Shown here in pieces: positions 35,252 to 44,863 of a stretch of 64,000 nucleotides of DNA (position 1 is its first letter; each line of letters begins with the position of its first letter). A program made the position numbers and the translations under genes. This stretch comes from Prevotella sp. Its GTDB lineage: Bacteria; Bacteroidota; Bacteroidia; Bacteroidales; Bacteroidaceae. The notes below the pieces were generated by a model, which was not told the DNA's origin, made no database searches, and saw only the letters and a program-made list of their open reading frames with translations. The stretch covers positions 62,001-126,000 of the forward strand of contig SUYI01000003.1 of the NCBI GenBank assembly GCA_015060485.1, given 5' to 3'.

Positions 35252-35259
35252 CAAAGTTA
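35252..35259 (-). promoter_or_regulatory. Probable glsA -7 element (TAACTTTG)
   Basis: CAAAGTTA on the plus strand reads TAACTTTG on the minus strand, 28 bp before the glsA start. No TTTG at the expected -33 position was seen. Confidence 0.55.
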
Positions 35260-35340
35260 ATGATTTTATTTATAAATGATTGCACTTTTTCGAAAAAATG
35301 TGCAATAAAGTTACTTTTTATAAATTATTCACTAAAAAAA

Positions 35341-35370
35341 GTGGAGAAAAGTGGGGGATTGTGGGGGAAA
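35341..35370 (+). promoter_or_regulatory. MraZ operator: three GTGG(G/A)G direct repeats at 10-bp spacing
   Basis: GTGGAGAAAA, GTGGGGGATT and GTGGGGGAAA occupy 35341-35370. MraZ is known to bind tandem TGGGN boxes spaced 10 bp apart in its own promoter in E. coli and mycoplasmas. Here the boxes lie directly upstream of the -7 element and cover the -33 region, so bound MraZ should compete with RNA polymerase. Confidence 0.88.
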
Positions 35371-35375
35371 TTAAT

Positions 35376-35383
35376 TATCTTTG
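35376..35383 (+). promoter_or_regulatory. dcw operon -7 element (TATCTTTG)
   Basis: Matches TAnnTTTG, 30 bp upstream of the mraZ ATG. The -33 region is replaced by the MraZ boxes. Confidence 0.75.
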
Positions 35384-35413
35384 CACCCAAATTTAAAAAT
35401 ATAAGAGGTACAC

Positions 35414-35866
35414 ATGCGTTTTTTAGGTAACATAGAGGCCAAGATTGACGTGAAGGGACGTGCTTTCCTTCCCGCTGCCTTCCGCAAGGTTTTGCAGGCA
35501 GGCGGTGAGGAACGCCTTGTGTTGCGCAAGGATGTGTTCCAGTCCTGTCTGGTGCTTTATCCTGAGAGCGTGTGGAATGTACAGATGGATTTACTGAGGG
35601 CCCGTCTGAACCGATGGAACCGACAGGAGCAGCAGGTGTTCCGTCAGTTTGTGTCGGAAGTAGAGTTGCTGACCCTTGATGGCAATGGCCGTTTCCTGAT
35701 TCCCAAGCGCTATCTGCGTATGGCAGAAATCGATCAGGATATCAAGTTCGTCGGCATGGATGATACCATAGAAATCTGGAGCAGCCGCAAGGTTGAAGAA
35801 CAACAGATGAAGCCGGAAGATTTCGGCAACGCCCTCGAACAGCTCATGATGGTGGAGCAAGAGTGA
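35414..35866 (+). CDS. mraZ: Transcriptional regulator MraZ
   Basis: A 150-residue protein with two SpoVT/AbrB-like domains. The first half has FLGNIEAKIDVKGRAFLPAAFR and the second VELLTLDGNGRFLIPKRYL, each containing the D-x-x-G-R-hydrophobic-x-x-P core. MraZ is an octameric DNA-binding repressor of the dcw operon and is first in the cluster here. An operator fitting its known specificity lies upstream. RsmH, encoded next, antagonises MraZ in E. coli. The ATG at 35414 is preceded by AGAGGT. Confidence 0.97.
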   Translation: MRFLGNIEAKIDVKGRAFLPAAFRKVLQAGGEERLVLRKDVFQSCLVLYPESVWNVQMDLLRARLNRWNRQEQQVFRQFVSEVELLTLDGNGRFLIPKRYLRMAEIDQDIKFVGMDDTIEIWSSRKVEEQQMKPEDFGNALEQLMMVEQE

Positions 35867-35887
35867 ACTTTCCAGTAACGCATAACA

Positions 35888-36826
35888 ATGATAACGACCG
35901 CTGAAACATACCACGTTCCTGTTCTCTTGAAAGAGAGCGTCGACGGGCTGGACATCCAGCCCGACGGCATTTATGTGGATGTCACTTTTGGCGGAGGCGG
36001 CCATTCAAAGGAAATCCTGTCGCGACTGGGGATGAATGGTCATTTGTATAGTTTTGACCAAGATGCCGATGCGGAGAAAAATATCGTTGATGATGATAGA
36101 TTTACCTTCGTTCGTAGCAACTTTAGATATATCAGTCAGTGGATGCGCTACTATGGTGTGGATCAGATAGACGGTCTTTTGGGTGATCTGGGTGTGTCGA
36201 GTCACCATTTCGACGACGAGACCCGCGGGTTTTCCTTCCGTTTTGATGCCCCGTTGGATATGAGAATGAACAAGCGCGCAGGACAGACTGCGGCAGACAT
36301 CCTCAATAATTATAGCGAGGAGCAGTTGGCCGATGTGTTCTATCTCTACGGAGAGTTGAAGAACGCCCGTCGCATTGCCAAGGCCATCATCGGTTACAGG
36401 AACAGGCAGCATATAGAAACTACAAGTGAATTGCTGACGGCACTGGGTGTTGACGTGCAACAGGATAATTCTCAATTGTCAATTGTCAATTCTCAATTGA
36501 AGAAAGACATGGCCCGTTTGTATCAGGCCTTGAGAATAGAGGTAAACCACGAGATGGACGCCTTGCGTGACATGCTGAAAGGGGCTACCAACCTGCTTCG
36601 TGTGGGAGGACGGCTGAGCATCATCACTTACCATTCGCTGGAGGACCGTATCGTGAAGAATGTGATGAAGGCTGGCAATGCCGAGGGTAAGGTGGAGCAG
36701 GATTTCTTCGGACGCACCTCGTCGCCCTATCGGTTGATCAACAAGGTCTCGACGCCCACAGAGGAAGAACAGCAGCGCAACCCCCGTAGCCGTAGCGCAA
36801 AACTGAGAATAGCAGAAAAAGTGTAG
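35888..36826 (+). CDS. rsmH: 16S rRNA (cytosine-1402-N4)-methyltransferase RsmH
   Basis: A 312-residue SAM-dependent methyltransferase with the typical start YHVPVLLKESVDGL, the SAM loop YVDVTFGGGGHSKEIL, GLLGDLGVSSHHFD and C-terminal GGRLSIITYHSLEDRIVK. It methylates C1402 of 16S rRNA in the decoding centre. Residues about 194-205 (DNSQLSIVNSQLKK) are encoded by a 7-bp DNA array and look like an insertion in a surface loop next to the accessory helical domain. The gene follows mraZ after 21 bp and ftsL begins one base after its stop. Confidence 0.97.
   Translation: MITTAETYHVPVLLKESVDGLDIQPDGIYVDVTFGGGGHSKEILSRLGMNGHLYSFDQDADAEKNIVDDDRFTFVRSNFRYISQWMRYYGVDQIDGLLGDLGVSSHHFDDETRGFSFRFDAPLDMRMNKRAGQTAADILNNYSEEQLADVFYLYGELKNARRIAKAIIGYRNRQHIETTSELLTALGVDVQQDNSQLSIVNSQLKKDMARLYQALRIEVNHEMDALRDMLKGATNLLRVGGRLSIITYHSLEDRIVKNVMKAGNAEGKVEQDFFGRTSSPYRLINKVSTPTEEEQQRNPRSRSAKLRIAEKV
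36469..36496. repeat. Four 7-bp units (TTCTCAA/TTGTCAA) inside rsmH
   Basis: TTCTCAA, TTGTCAA, TTGTCAA, TTCTCAA run without a gap and encode NSQLSIVNSQL. The unit length is not a multiple of three, so copy change would frameshift an essential-cluster gene. Confidence 0.9.
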
Positions 36827-36827
36827 T

Positions 36828-37256
36828 ATGGAAGAAGACAAGATAAAAGAAGAAAAGAAACAAGAGGAGAGTTCACTCAAAGAGACGATCCAACTCATTA
36901 AGGAATCGGCCAGCGAGGAAGATCCTAAACCCTCCAGTCAGTTGAACCTACGTACCATATTGGGTGGTGATCTGCTGACAACAGAGGTGGTTCGCTCGCA
37001 AATATGGCTGTTTGTGCTGATCGTGCTCTTTTCCATTGTCTATGTTGCCTTCCGTTATCAGTGTCAGCAGGACATGATTGCCATCGACAAGTTGGAGAAA
37101 ACGCTGACTGGTGCCAAGTACAAGGCATTATCCTCGTCGAGTACGCTGACTGAGAAATGTCGTGAGAGCCGCGTGTTGGACATCTTAAAACAAAATCAGG
37201 ACTCGCTGTTGCATCAGGCCGACCAGCCACCCTACATCATAGAAATTCCGGAATAA
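36828..37256 (+). CDS. ftsL: FtsL-like cell division protein
   Basis: A 142-residue bitopic protein: a charged N-terminal cytoplasmic part (EEDKIKEEKKQEES), one membrane helix (IWLFVLIVLFSIVYVAF, about 56-72) and a periplasmic coiled-coil-like segment (DMIAIDKLEKTLTGAKYKALS). FtsL with FtsB and FtsQ links early and late division proteins and activates FtsWI. The assignment rests on topology and position between rsmH and ftsI, since FtsL sequences are poorly conserved. The cytoplasmic tail is long for the family. Confidence 0.85.
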   Translation: MEEDKIKEEKKQEESSLKETIQLIKESASEEDPKPSSQLNLRTILGGDLLTTEVVRSQIWLFVLIVLFSIVYVAFRYQCQQDMIAIDKLEKTLTGAKYKALSSSSTLTEKCRESRVLDILKQNQDSLLHQADQPPYIIEIPE

Positions 37257-37266
37257 GCAAGAAAAG

Positions 37267-39399
37267 ATGAGTAGTTTTAATAATGACAAGGTGATGCCAC
37301 GCTATATGATGATTGCAGTGTTGCTGACAATCATCGGAATTGCTGTTATCGGCAAGGCCCTCTATATCATGACTGCCAAGAAGCAATATTGGACGGAGGT
37401 GGCCGACCGTCTGAAGCGAGACAGCGTCAGCGTGAAACCCAATCGAGGCAATATCCTTAGCTGTGACGGACAGTTGATGGCTACCTCCATTCCGGAATAC
37501 AAGATTTTCATTGACTTCCAGGCTGCTGCTTTCGCAAAAGATGACTCGCTGTGGCTTGACAAGGTCGATTCGCTGTGCGACGGATTGCACAGAATATTCC
37601 CCAAGAAGAGTGCAGCGGAGTTTAAGCATGACTTGGAAGAAGGTCGTCACAAAGTGAACAAAGACGGCAGCAAGGGCTCGCGCTGGTGGAATATATGGCC
37701 CCGTCGTATCGACTATAACACCTTTGTGGAGGTCAGCGAGTTGCCTTTCCTGAATATGCCTCGCTATAAGAGTGGTTTTACTTATGAGACTTATAACTCA
37801 CGACGCCGCCCGTTCGGTTCGTTGGCGTTGCGTACCATTGGTGGCTTGTATGGTGCCAAGGACTCAGCCTACTATGGCTTGGAACTCTCGAACGACTCCA
37901 TCCTTCGCGGCATTCCCGGTATTACCGGTCGTCGCAAGGTGCTGAACAAATACATGAATATTCCCGTAATGCTGCCTGTCGATGGTTGTGATATTGTGAC
38001 CACTATTGATGTTAATATGCAGGATCTGGCAGAACGCTCGTTATTGGACATGCTGAGAAGGCCTGAGGTTCATGGCGAGATGGGTGTGGCCATTCTGATG
38101 GAAGTGGAGACAGGTGACATCAAAGCCATTGTTAATATGATGCGTACGGAGAACGACCAATATATTGAAGCCGTCAACTCTGCTATTAGCTATCGTTGTG
38201 AGCCCGGTTCTGTGTTTAAGACCGCTTCTATCCTAGTAGCCCTTGACGATGGAGTACTGGGCAAGAACCCTCAAGATACCAGTTATATCATTCATACAGG
38301 TGGCGGTGTCATGCCGATGTACGGCCGCGAGATGAAAGACCACAACTGGCGACGTGGAGGTTATGGAGATATTAATGTGGCCCGTACGTTGGAGGTCAGT
38401 TCGAATATCGGTGTCAGTCATGTCATCGACAAGTTCTACCATAACGAGGCAGAGCGCTATGTGAAAGGACTCTACCGTGTAGGTATTGGTGAAGACCTGA
38501 AACTGCAAAACATCCTTCCCGGTTATCGTCCCCCACTCATTCGTATGCCAAAACGTAAGAAAAACGGACGCTATGATGACAATTGGTATGCTACCACGTT
38601 GCCTTGGATGTCGATAGGCTATGAGACGCAGATCGCCCCCATTAATACAGTAACATTCTATAATGCTATTGCTAATAACGGTAAGATGATGCGTCCGCGC
38701 TTTGTCAAGAAGGTTGTGAAAAATGGTGAGACTATCAAGGAGTTTGAGCCAGAGGTTATCAAGGAACGCATTGCCCGTCCGGAGGCCCTCAAGACACTGC
38801 AGACTATTTTGGAACATGTGGTGAGTCAGGGCTTGGGTCGTAAGGCTGGTTCCCAGCTGTTCAAGGTTGCCGGAAAAACAGGCACCGCCCAGGTGTCGCA
38901 AGGAAAGTCGGGTTATAAGAGCGGTGTGGTACAATATTGGCTGTCGTTTGCAGGCTATTTCCCTGCTGACAATCCCCGTTATTCATGTATCGTATGTATC
39001 AAGAAGTCTGGACTGCCTGCGTCGGGTGGCGGTATGAGCGGTGTCGTGTTCCATCATATTGCTGAGGGTGTGATGGCCCGCCACTTGAAATTGAGCGTAG
39101 ACGATGCACATGACGAACACTCTGTTGTGATTCCTGACGTGAAGAATGGTGATATTACATCGGCCAATTACATATTAGGTGAGTTAGGTGTAAACAATCG
39201 CGTAAAACAGTCTGCAAAGGTATATGGTGAGAATGTCACTCCAGATGTTACAGGTATGGGAGCCAAAGATGCTGTCTATTTGTTGGAGAGTCGGGGACTG
39301 AAGGTTAAGGTGCATGGTCGTGGCAAGGTAAAATCACAGAGCTATCCTGCCGGTAAGGCCATTGTCAAAGGTAGTGAGTGTGTGTTGGTAATGCATTAA
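37267..39399 (+). CDS. ftsI: Division transpeptidase (penicillin-binding protein 3, FtsI) with PASTA domain
   Basis: A 710-residue class B PBP: one N-terminal membrane helix ([18 protein letters not shown]), the dimerisation domain ([29 protein letters not shown]), and the transpeptidase with catalytic SVFK (Ser315), SSN (378-380) and KTGT (537-540). The last 70 residues form a PASTA domain ([23 protein letters not shown]). It crosslinks septal peptidoglycan together with FtsW, encoded later in the cluster. A C-terminal PASTA domain is common in Bacteroidota FtsI. It starts 10 bp after ftsL. Confidence 0.96.
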   Translation: MSSFNNDKVMPRYMMIAVLLTIIGIAVIGKALYIMTAKKQYWTEVADRLKRDSVSVKPNRGNILSCDGQLMATSIPEYKIFIDFQAAAFAKDDSLWLDKVDSLCDGLHRIFPKKSAAEFKHDLEEGRHKVNKDGSKGSRWWNIWPRRIDYNTFVEVSELPFLNMPRYKSGFTYETYNSRRRPFGSLALRTIGGLYGAKDSAYYGLELSNDSILRGIPGITGRRKVLNKYMNIPVMLPVDGCDIVTTIDVNMQDLAERSLLDMLRRPEVHGEMGVAILMEVETGDIKAIVNMMRTENDQYIEAVNSAISYRCEPGSVFKTASILVALDDGVLGKNPQDTSYIIHTGGGVMPMYGREMKDHNWRRGGYGDINVARTLEVSSNIGVSHVIDKFYHNEAERYVKGLYRVGIGEDLKLQNILPGYRPPLIRMPKRKKNGRYDDNWYATTLPWMSIGYETQIAPINTVTFYNAIANNGKMMRPRFVKKVVKNGETIKEFEPEVIKERIARPEALKTLQTILEHVVSQGLGRKAGSQLFKVAGKTGTAQVSQGKSGYKSGVVQYWLSFAGYFPADNPRYSCIVCIKKSGLPASGGGMSGVVFHHIAEGVMARHLKLSVDDAHDEHSVVIPDVKNGDITSANYILGELGVNNRVKQSAKVYGENVTPDVTGMGAKDAVYLLESRGLKVKVHGRGKVKSQSYPAGKAIVKGSECVLVMH

Positions 39400-39418
39400 T
39401 TATTATAATAAGGTATAT

Positions 39419-40879
39419 ATGAAGCTGATAGAACTATTGAAGTATGTGAATCCTACGGCCATTATTGGTAATCAGGAGGTGGACATCACGGGCGTGAACA
39501 TTGACTCCCGTAAGATAGAGAAGGGACATCTTTTCGTAGCTATCAAGGGAACACAGACCGATGGCCATCGCTTTATTCCCAAGGCTTTGGAGTTGGGTGC
39601 TGTTGCCGTGTTGTGTGAAGACCTGCCCGTGGAGCAGCAGGCGGGTGTCACCTATGTACAGGTTGCGTCAACGGAAAAATCTGTTGGTTCTGTTGCCACA
39701 GTATTCTTTGGTGAGCCTTCAAAACATTTGAAGTTGGTTGGTGTGACAGGAACTAACGGTAAGACCACTATTGCCACCTTATTATATAATATGTTCCGCA
39801 AGTTCGGACACAAATGCGGACTGCTTTCTACTGTGTGTAACTATATTGAGGACGAGGCCATCCCTGCAGACCATACTACGCCAGACCCCATAGAACTCAA
39901 TAAGTTGTTGGCTCAGATGGTGAAAGTGGGTTGTGAATATGCCTTTATGGAGTGCTCAAGTCATGCCATTGCCCAAAAGCGTATTGGTGGACTGACGTTT
40001 GCCGGAGGACTGTTTACCAATCTGACGCGCGACCATTTGGACTATCACAAGACTTTCGAGAACTATCGTGATGCCAAGAAAGCCTTCTTCGACGGGCTAT
40101 CGAAGGAAGCCTTTGCTATTACCAATGCCGACGACAAGAACGGCAGTGTGATGGTTCAGAACTGTAAGGCACAGGTGAAGACTTACAGCACGCGGACGAT
40201 GGCCGACTTTCGTGCCCGAATTATAGAGTGCCATTTTGAGGGTATGTATCTGGAGATTGACGGTCGTGAGGTCGGTGTGCAGTTTATTGGTAAGTTCAAT
40301 GTCAGTAATCTGCTGGCAGTCTATGGTGCTGCGGTGATGCTGGGCAAACAACCAGAGGATATTCTGTTAGTACTCAGTACGTTAAAGAGTGTTGCTGGCC
40401 GATTGGAACCCATTCGTTCCCAAGAGGGCGTGACAGCCATTGTGGACTATGCCCATACCCCTGATGCCTTGGAGAATGTGCTTAATGCCATTCATGAAGT
40501 ATTGGATGCTAAGGGCGGTCAGATTATCACCGTTTGTGGCGCTGGCGGTAACCGCGACAAGGGCAAGCGTCCGTTGATGGCTCAGGAAGCCGTGAAGCAG
40601 AGTGACCGCGTTATTATCACTTCTGATAATCCCCGTTTCGAGGAACCTCAGGACATTATCAATGATATGTTGTCAGGACTCACTCCCCAGCAGATGAATA
40701 AAGTGTTGAGTATAGTGGACCGTAAAGAGGCTATTCGTGCAGCTTGTATGATGGCTCAGAAAGGTGATGTCATCCTCATTGCCGGAAAGGGACATGAGGA
40801 CTATCAGGAAATCAAGGGTGTGAAGCACCATTTCGATGACCGAGAGATAGTAAGAGAGATTTTTGGCCTTTCGTATTAA
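39419..40879 (+). CDS. murE: UDP-MurNAc-tripeptide ligase MurE (meso-diaminopimelate type)
   Basis: A 486-residue Mur ligase. The ATP-binding loop is [15 protein letters not shown], followed by the conserved [10 protein letters not shown] and ECSSHAI. The C-terminal domain carries [26 protein letters not shown] and the DNPR motif ([10 protein letters not shown]), which marks specificity for meso-diaminopimelate over lysine. It adds the third residue to the peptidoglycan stem peptide in the cytoplasm. It lies 19 bp after ftsI. Confidence 0.97.
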   Translation: MKLIELLKYVNPTAIIGNQEVDITGVNIDSRKIEKGHLFVAIKGTQTDGHRFIPKALELGAVAVLCEDLPVEQQAGVTYVQVASTEKSVGSVATVFFGEPSKHLKLVGVTGTNGKTTIATLLYNMFRKFGHKCGLLSTVCNYIEDEAIPADHTTPDPIELNKLLAQMVKVGCEYAFMECSSHAIAQKRIGGLTFAGGLFTNLTRDHLDYHKTFENYRDAKKAFFDGLSKEAFAITNADDKNGSVMVQNCKAQVKTYSTRTMADFRARIIECHFEGMYLEIDGREVGVQFIGKFNVSNLLAVYGAAVMLGKQPEDILLVLSTLKSVAGRLEPIRSQEGVTAIVDYAHTPDALENVLNAIHEVLDAKGGQIITVCGAGGNRDKGKRPLMAQEAVKQSDRVIITSDNPRFEEPQDIINDMLSGLTPQQMNKVLSIVDRKEAIRAACMMAQKGDVILIAGKGHEDYQEIKGVKHHFDDREIVREIFGLSY

Positions 40880-40913
40880 CCTTATACCGTAATAACGAAA
40901 AAAAAGAGAAAAT

Positions 40914-42188
40914 ATGCTATACTACATTTTCCGATTTTTAGAACAATATAATATCCCTGGTGCACACCTTTGGTCGTACATATCATTCCGTTCGTTGTTG
41001 GCATTGATTTTGTCGTTGATCATCTCGGCATGGTTTGGCGAATACTTTATTAAATGGATGAAGCGCCGCAACATTTCCGAGACGGCCCGCGATCCGAGTA
41101 TCGACCCGTTTGGCGTGGAGAAGAAAGGCGTTCCCACCATGGGAGGTATCATCATTATCGTAGCCATTTTGGTACCTGTATTGTTATTAGGACGTATGCG
41201 AAATATCTATCTCTTGTTGATGATTGGAACTACCGTCTGGCTTGGTTTCCTGGGTTTTATGGACGACTATATCAAGATTTTCCGTAAGAATAAGGATGGT
41301 CTGAAGGGAATCTATAAGATTGTGGGTCAGGTGTCCATAGGATTCATTGTGGGCCTGACGCTCTGGCTCAGTCCTGATGCCGTAGTTCGTGAGAACGTGT
41401 CGGAACCACACCAACAGAAACAGGAGATAGTAGTGAAACACAAGGCGGAAGCCGTTAAGTCGTTACAGACTACGATACCTTTCATCAAAAACCATACACT
41501 AAATTACTCCAGCATCATGGCCTTCCTGGGCGAGTATAAGGTTGCTGCAGGATGGGTGCTGTTCGTCATTATGACCATTTTCGTTGTTACTGCTGTGTCA
41601 AATGGTGCCAACCTGAACGACGGTATGGATGGCATGTGTGCGGGAAATTCAGCGATTATAGGTGCTGCGTTGCTGATATTCTGCTATATCTCGTCGCATA
41701 TCGTGTATGCGGCCTATTTTGACATTATGTATATTCCTGGTTCTCAGGAGCTGGTGGTATTCCTCTCGGCTTTTATCGGTGCAATGATAGGTTTCCTTTG
41801 GTATAACGCCTTCCCTGCTCAGATTTTCATGGGTGATACCGGATCGTTGACCATTGGCGGTATCATTGGCGTCTGTGCTGTTATCATCCACAAGGAACTG
41901 ATGCTGATTATCCTTTGTGGCATCTTCTTTGTAGAAAGCCTGAGTGTGATTATCCAGACACAGTGGTTCAAGATACAGAAACGTAAGGGTAAGCGTGTGC
42001 GTGTGTTCCGTGCAACCCCTATTCACGATACTTTCCGTAAACTTGATTCACAACTCGACGCAACCAGTACCTATATTTTGAAAGGCTGGCCCCATCGTCC
42101 ATTCCACGAATCGAAGATAACCATTCGTTTTTGGATTACTACCATTATATTAGCAGCATTAACAATTATTACGCTTAAGATAAGATAA
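40914..42188 (+). CDS. mraY: Phospho-MurNAc-pentapeptide transferase MraY
   Basis: A 424-residue membrane enzyme with about ten helices. Conserved sites are GVPTMGGIIII, FMDDYIK (catalytic DD), NLNDGMDG and FPAQIFMGDTGS. Between helices there is a 50-residue insertion (VRENVSEPHQQKQEIVVKH to FIKNHTLNYSS) that lengthens it over the E. coli enzyme; this is usual in Bacteroidota. It transfers phospho-MurNAc-pentapeptide to undecaprenyl phosphate, making lipid I. Confidence 0.97.
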   Translation: MLYYIFRFLEQYNIPGAHLWSYISFRSLLALILSLIISAWFGEYFIKWMKRRNISETARDPSIDPFGVEKKGVPTMGGIIIIVAILVPVLLLGRMRNIYLLLMIGTTVWLGFLGFMDDYIKIFRKNKDGLKGIYKIVGQVSIGFIVGLTLWLSPDAVVRENVSEPHQQKQEIVVKHKAEAVKSLQTTIPFIKNHTLNYSSIMAFLGEYKVAAGWVLFVIMTIFVVTAVSNGANLNDGMDGMCAGNSAIIGAALLIFCYISSHIVYAAYFDIMYIPGSQELVVFLSAFIGAMIGFLWYNAFPAQIFMGDTGSLTIGGIIGVCAVIIHKELMLIILCGIFFVESLSVIIQTQWFKIQKRKGKRVRVFRATPIHDTFRKLDSQLDATSTYILKGWPHRPFHESKITIRFWITTIILAALTIITLKIR

Positions 42189-42190
42189 AG

Positions 42191-43522
42191 ATGAGTAAAA
42201 TAGCCATATTGGGAGCTGGTGAGAGTGGAGCAGGTGCCGCCGTACTGGCTAAGAAGCAAGGCTTCGATGTGTTTGTCAGTGATATGTCGAAAATTAACGA
42301 CAAGTATAAGAAGCTGATGGATGACCACCAAATCAGTTGGGAAGAAGGCCAGCATACGGAAGAGAAGATTCTCGATGCCGACGAGGTTATCAAGAGTCCT
42401 GGAATTCCAGATTCTGCCCCGATGATTGTCAAGATTAAGGAGAAGGGTGTTCATATCATCAGTGAGATAGAGTTTGCTGGCCGTTATACCCATTCGAAGA
42501 TGATTTGTATTACCGGCTCTAATGGTAAGACTACGACCACCAGTCTCATCTATCATATCTTTAAAGAAGCAGGCTATGATGCGGGGTTGGCAGGCAATAT
42601 CGGTAACTCTCTGGCTCTACAGGTTGCCGAGAATCCGCATGACTACTACATCATTGAGCTGTCATCTTTCCAACTGGACAACATGTATGACTTCCGTGCC
42701 AATGTGGCTATTCTGCTGAACATCACTCCGGATCATCTGGACCGTTACGATTTCAAGATGCAGAACTATGTGGATGCCAAGATGCGTATCATCCAGAACC
42801 AGACGCCCCAGGATGCCTTTATTTATTGGAACGATGACCCCATTATTAAGAGGGAGTTGGAGAAGTATGACATCAAGGCCATCCAGTATCCTTTCTCAGA
42901 ATTGAAAGAGAAAGGTAGTATCGGTTACATCGAAGAAGGGCAATACAAGATTGAACAGCCGGAGCCGTTTAACATGGAACAGGAGGCCTTGAGCCTGACA
43001 GGAAAACATAATATCTATAACTCTCTGGCAGCAGGTATTGCTTCTGATGTTGCAGGTATCAAGAAAGAGGTCATTCGCAAGTCACTCAGCGATTTCCCCG
43101 GTGTAGAACATCGTTTGGAAAAGGTGTGCGTGGTACGTGGCGTGCAGTATATCAATGACTCAAAAGCCACTAATGTCGATGCCTGCTGGTATGCGTTGGA
43201 ATCGATGAAGACCAAAACCATTCTGATTATCGGTGGCAAGGACAAAGGTAATGATTACGACCCCATCAAGCCGCTCGTCCGAGAGAAATGTGCTGGGCTA
43301 GTGTATCTGGGAGCTGATAACCAGAAACTGCATGATAACTTCGACTCGTTAGGCATTCCTGTCCGTGATACCCATTCCATGAAAGAGTGTATCGATGCCT
43401 GTTATGAGATGGCCGAGCCGGGTATGACCGTTCTGTTGTCACCCTGTTGTGCTTCATTCGACCTGTTCAAGAATATGGAAGACCGTGGCGAGCAATTCAA
43501 GGAGCTGGCTCGAAATCTCTAG
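42191..43522 (+). CDS. murD: UDP-MurNAc-L-alanine:D-glutamate ligase MurD
   Basis: A 443-residue Mur ligase: N-terminal Rossmann fold (KIAILGAGESGAGAAVLA), ATP loop CITGSNGKTTTTSLI, ELSSFQLD, NITPDHLDRY, and the C-terminal VEHRLEKVCVVRGVQYINDSKATN plus LSPCCASFDLFKNMEDRG. It adds D-glutamate to UDP-MurNAc-L-Ala. Two bases separate it from mraY, so translation is probably coupled. Confidence 0.97.
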   Translation: MSKIAILGAGESGAGAAVLAKKQGFDVFVSDMSKINDKYKKLMDDHQISWEEGQHTEEKILDADEVIKSPGIPDSAPMIVKIKEKGVHIISEIEFAGRYTHSKMICITGSNGKTTTTSLIYHIFKEAGYDAGLAGNIGNSLALQVAENPHDYYIIELSSFQLDNMYDFRANVAILLNITPDHLDRYDFKMQNYVDAKMRIIQNQTPQDAFIYWNDDPIIKRELEKYDIKAIQYPFSELKEKGSIGYIEEGQYKIEQPEPFNMEQEALSLTGKHNIYNSLAAGIASDVAGIKKEVIRKSLSDFPGVEHRLEKVCVVRGVQYINDSKATNVDACWYALESMKTKTILIIGGKDKGNDYDPIKPLVREKCAGLVYLGADNQKLHDNFDSLGIPVRDTHSMKECIDACYEMAEPGMTVLLSPCCASFDLFKNMEDRGEQFKELARNL

Positions 43523-43555
43523 GATTACCTAGGAAATCTAGGATAACCTAAAAAG
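43518..43555. repeat. Two 19-bp units (TCTAGGATxACCTA...) at murD-ftsW junction
   Basis: The 19-bp units at 43518-43536 and 43537-43555 match at most positions, and each contains half-units spaced 9-10 bp (TCTAGGAT, CCTAGGAA). The first unit contains the murD stop codon. Confidence 0.75.
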
Positions 43556-43564
43556 TAAAATGAA

Positions 43565-44815
43565 ATGAACAAGAAAATAGGCAATATCTTCAAGGGCGAC
43601 AAGGTCATCTGGATGGTGTTCTTCTTCCTCTGCATGATTAGTATCGTGGAAGTGTTCTCTGCTTCCAGCGGACTGACCTATAAAAGCCAGAACTATGTAG
43701 GTCCTATCGCTTATCATGCCTTTACCATTTTGGCAGGTGTAGTGGTAGCCATCATTACGTTGAATATTCCTTGTCGGTATTTCAAGTTGATGACTCCCTT
43801 CCTGATATTGATCTCTGTGGTGACGCTGCTATGGGTGCTCCTGGCAGGAACAAAGGTGGGCGATGCCGGTCGATGGATTAATCTTTTTGGTTTTACCTTC
43901 CAACCGTCTGAGATTGCCAAAGGAACCATTGTGTTGGCGGTGGCGCAGATTCTAGCCGCTATGCAACGGGAAAATGGTGCTGACAAGAACGCCTTCAAAT
44001 GGATCCTCTGGATATTGTTGCCTGCTTGTCTGTTGATTGGTTTGGAGAACCTCTCTACAGCAGCGATGCTCTTTGCTGTGGTTTTCTTGATGATGTTTAT
44101 CGGACAGGTTCCGATGAAACAATTGGCCAAGTTGGCGGCCGTCATTATTGTGATAGGCGTTTTCGCTTTGTCTATGGTGATGTTAGTTGGTCACGATATC
44201 AGCGACGAAGAGAAACAGTTGACCAAGACGGAACAGTTGGACCAGCCTAAGACCAAAAAGAACTTCGTTGAAAAGATGTTCCATCGTGCCGACACTTGGA
44301 AGAGTCGTATTATGAAGTTTGGCAAGCCTAAGCCGACACCTCAGGAATACGACCTCGATAAGGATGCCCAGGTGGCTCATGCCAATATTGCCATCGTGTC
44401 AAGCGGTGTCATCGGTAAGGGTCCAGGCCAAAGCACTGAACGCGATTTCTTGTCGCAGGCCTTCTCAGACTTTATCTATGCCATCATCATCGAGGAGTTA
44501 GGCATCTTAGGTGCCTTCGCTGTGATGTTCCTCTATATTGTGCTACTCTATCGCTGTGCCCGCATTGCCAGTCGTTGCGAGAATAATTTCCCCGCTTTTC
44601 TGGCTATGGGTCTCGGCTTACTGTTGGTCATCCAGGCCACTTTCAACATGATGGTGGCTGTCGGATTGGCACCTGTTACCGGACAGCCTCTGCCGCTGAT
44701 TTCCAAGGGAGGTACGTCGACCATCATCAATTGTGCTTATATTGGAGCCATTTTGAGCGTCAGCAGATCAGCAAAAATGAAGAAAGCGAAAGAAAATGAG
44801 GTAAAGATAGCATGA
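43565..44815 (+). CDS. ftsW: Peptidoglycan polymerase FtsW
   Basis: A 416-residue SEDS-family protein with about ten membrane helices. Seen are VEVFSASSGLTY, AGRWINLFGFTFQPSEIAK (catalytic-region Asp-lacking SEDS motif), NLSTAAML, GVIGKGPGQSTERDFL, DFIYAIIIEELG and PLPLISKGGTS. It polymerises septal glycan strands from lipid II with FtsI. A charged loop (SDEEKQLTKTEQLDQPKTKK) lies between helices. Confidence 0.96.
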   Translation: MNKKIGNIFKGDKVIWMVFFFLCMISIVEVFSASSGLTYKSQNYVGPIAYHAFTILAGVVVAIITLNIPCRYFKLMTPFLILISVVTLLWVLLAGTKVGDAGRWINLFGFTFQPSEIAKGTIVLAVAQILAAMQRENGADKNAFKWILWILLPACLLIGLENLSTAAMLFAVVFLMMFIGQVPMKQLAKLAAVIIVIGVFALSMVMLVGHDISDEEKQLTKTEQLDQPKTKKNFVEKMFHRADTWKSRIMKFGKPKPTPQEYDLDKDAQVAHANIAIVSSGVIGKGPGQSTERDFLSQAFSDFIYAIIIEELGILGAFAVMFLYIVLLYRCARIASRCENNFPAFLAMGLGLLLVIQATFNMMVAVGLAPVTGQPLPLISKGGTSTIINCAYIGAILSVSRSAKMKKAKENEVKIA

Positions 44816-44831
44816 TTTGACGGAAAATTTG

Positions 44832-44839
44832 TACTTTTG
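44832..44839 (+). promoter_or_regulatory. Possible internal dcw promoter (TACTTTTG) before murG
   Basis: Fits TAnnTTTG, 24 bp upstream of the murG ATG, in the only sizeable AT-rich gap of the late cluster. No properly spaced TTTG at -33; the nearest is only 12 bp away. Confidence 0.4.
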
Positions 44840-44863
44840 CACGGTATTCAAGAGACAACGCTT

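Noticed and set aside
44837-44863. Upstream TTG start for murG given by the ORF track
   Set aside because: It would add nine residues without family support and lies on the putative -7 element; ATG 44864 fits MurG better.
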